Assembly: GCA_946410525.1 (NCBI GenBank)
Contig: CAMKAQ010000061.1
Location: 1 to 6,201 of the forward strand
Source of the DNA: an uncultured Caryophanales bacterium
GTDB taxonomy: Bacteria > Bacillota_I > Bacilli_A > RFN20 > CAG-826
Reading direction: 5' to 3'
DNA: 6,201 nucleotides
Position numbers and translations under genes: made by a program. The notes beneath the pieces are model-generated. The model was not told the DNA's origin. It saw only the letters and a program-made list of their open reading frames with translations, and did not search any database. Every line of letters starts with the position of its first letter. Position 1 is the stretch's first letter. Positions 5,666-6,201 of this stretch are shown piece by piece.

Positions 5666-5700
5666 TTGATATTTACTAATCTTATTAGTTTTATTGTTTA
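5666..5700 (+). promoter_or_regulatory. Possible promoter and operator of the hydrolase gene
   Basis: TTGATA at 5666-5671 could be a -35; candidate -10 elements near 5689-5702 (TTTTAT, TTTATC) are poor. A perfect palindrome ACTAAT-CTT-ATTAGT (5675-5689) lies between them, a typical place for a repressor site. The remaining 70 bases before the gene hold GGCAA-A-TTGCC (5732-5742) and CCGC/GCGG (5742-5745 with 5756-5759), the latter overlapping the first G of the ribosome binding site. Confidence 0.35.
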
Positions 5701-5757
5701 TCGTTGGACGAAATCGTAAAATCTATTCGAAGGCAAATTGCCCGCCACAAATTTTGC

Positions 5758-5763
5758 GGAGGA
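5758..5763 (+). promoter_or_regulatory. Ribosome binding site of the hydrolase gene
   Basis: GGAGGA lies 6 bases before the ATG at 5770. It fixes the start of the truncated hydrolase gene. Confidence 0.85.
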
Positions 5764-5769
5764 TGATCT

Positions 5770-6201
5770 ATGGCAAAGCTTTTTTATCAGGGACACGCTT
5801 CTTTCCGTCTCACAACTAACGAGGGAAAAGTCGTTTTCATTGACCCTTTTTGTGGACTAGGTTACAAGACTCCTGCTGACCTTGTTTTAATTACCCACGA
5901 ACACTACGACCACAACGAAACGAGCCTTATCACTTTTAACCCTGGCGGATACGTCATCAGAGCCAAGGACGCCCTCACCAACGGCGTCTATCACTCCTTT
6001 GAATCCAAGGGCCTAAAAATCAAAGCCGTTCCAGCCTACAACTCACATCACAATAAAGCCGAATGTGTTGGTTACATCATCGAGGTTGATGGAGTGAAAA
6101 TCTACCATGCCGGGGACACCGACTTTATCCCTGAAATGAAAGACCTCAAAAACGAGAACATCGACTATGCGTTATTGCCAATTGATGGCACCTACACGAT
6201 G
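5770..6201 (+). CDS. UlaG-like metallo-beta-lactamase-fold hydrolase, 5' part (3' end outside window)
   Basis: The first 144 residues are visible, with the frame open to the right edge. The start MAKLFYQGHASFRL followed by VVFIDPF is the usual beginning of the UlaG-like branch of the MBL superfamily (COG2220 type). Metal-binding motif 1 is THEHYDHN, giving His43, His45, Asp47 and His48. A following His pair in YNSHHN (93-94) is the likely third-site ligand. YHAGDTD contains the bridging Asp116. These enzymes are cytoplasmic metal-dependent hydrolases. Named members act on L-ascorbate-6-phosphate lactone (UlaG), but many relatives have unknown substrates, and no sugar pathway genes are nearby, so only the fold and a metal-dependent hydrolase activity are claimed. 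It has its own ribosome binding site and lies divergent to the AbiEi-like gene, separated by 328 bases of repeats and promoters. Confidence 0.9.
   Translation, partial: MAKLFYQGHASFRLTTNEGKVVFIDPFCGLGYKTPADLVLITHEHYDHNETSLITFNPGGYVIRAKDALTNGVYHSFESKGLKIKAVPAYNSHHNKAECVGYIIEVDGVKIYHAGDTDFIPEMKDLKNENIDYALLPIDGTYTM

Noticed and set aside
5742..5759. Riboswitch-like hairpin over the hydrolase ribosome binding site
   Set aside because: The CCGC/GCGG stem is only 4 bp with a 10-base loop and touches just the edge of the ribosome binding site; this could easily occur by chance.

Overview
The window looks like ordinary chromosome from a low-to-medium GC member of the Firmicutes (Bacillota, class Bacilli; possibly an uncultured gut Erysipelotrichales/RF39-type lineage). 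The basis is the strong AGGAGG ribosome binding sites, TATAAT-type promoters, TAA/TAG stops with TGG as the Trp codon, and the families present. No species is recognisable, and the lineage is an inference. No mobile element, CRISPR array, rRNA or tRNA was found.

Left part (1-3411, + strand): the 3' end of the tRNA adenosine deaminase gene tadA, then a 101-base gap holding an extended -10 promoter. Next is a two-gene unit of an 820-residue P-type cation ATPase (Exp7/CtpE-like subfamily) and, 14 bases later, a TetR-family regulator with a strong ribosome binding site. The ATPase has almost no 5' leader and no Shine-Dalgarno sequence, so it is probably translated leaderless.

Middle (3412-4827): a 218-base gap rich in inverted repeats precedes a membrane protein that resembles an M50 (site-2) protease but has lost the first His of HExxH (it reads LELGH). 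It carries a helical, TPR-like cytoplasmic tail. The gap can fold as several consecutive RNA helices, and one arm contains CCTCC that could pair either with an upstream GGAGG or with the gene's own GGAGG ribosome binding site. This makes it the best candidate in the window for an undescribed cis-regulatory RNA. A bidirectional terminator at 4799-4827 closes the gene.

Right part (4827-6201): a convergent minus-strand gene for an AbiEi-like antitoxin/winged-helix protein stands alone, without an adjacent AbiEii toxin gene. It too has a leaderless-type promoter. Upstream of it, 5449-5652 holds a 39-base imperfect direct repeat of its own promoter, a 10-bp perfect inverted repeat and several AAAACCG heptamers, an arrangement that looks like an autoregulatory operator region. 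A plus-strand UlaG-like metallo-beta-lactamase-fold hydrolase starts at 5770 and runs off the right edge.

Functionally, the ATPase and TetR probably form one regulated transport unit, and readthrough into the pseudo-protease gene is possible because no terminator is visible after tetR. The AbiEi-like gene and the hydrolase are separate, divergently oriented units.
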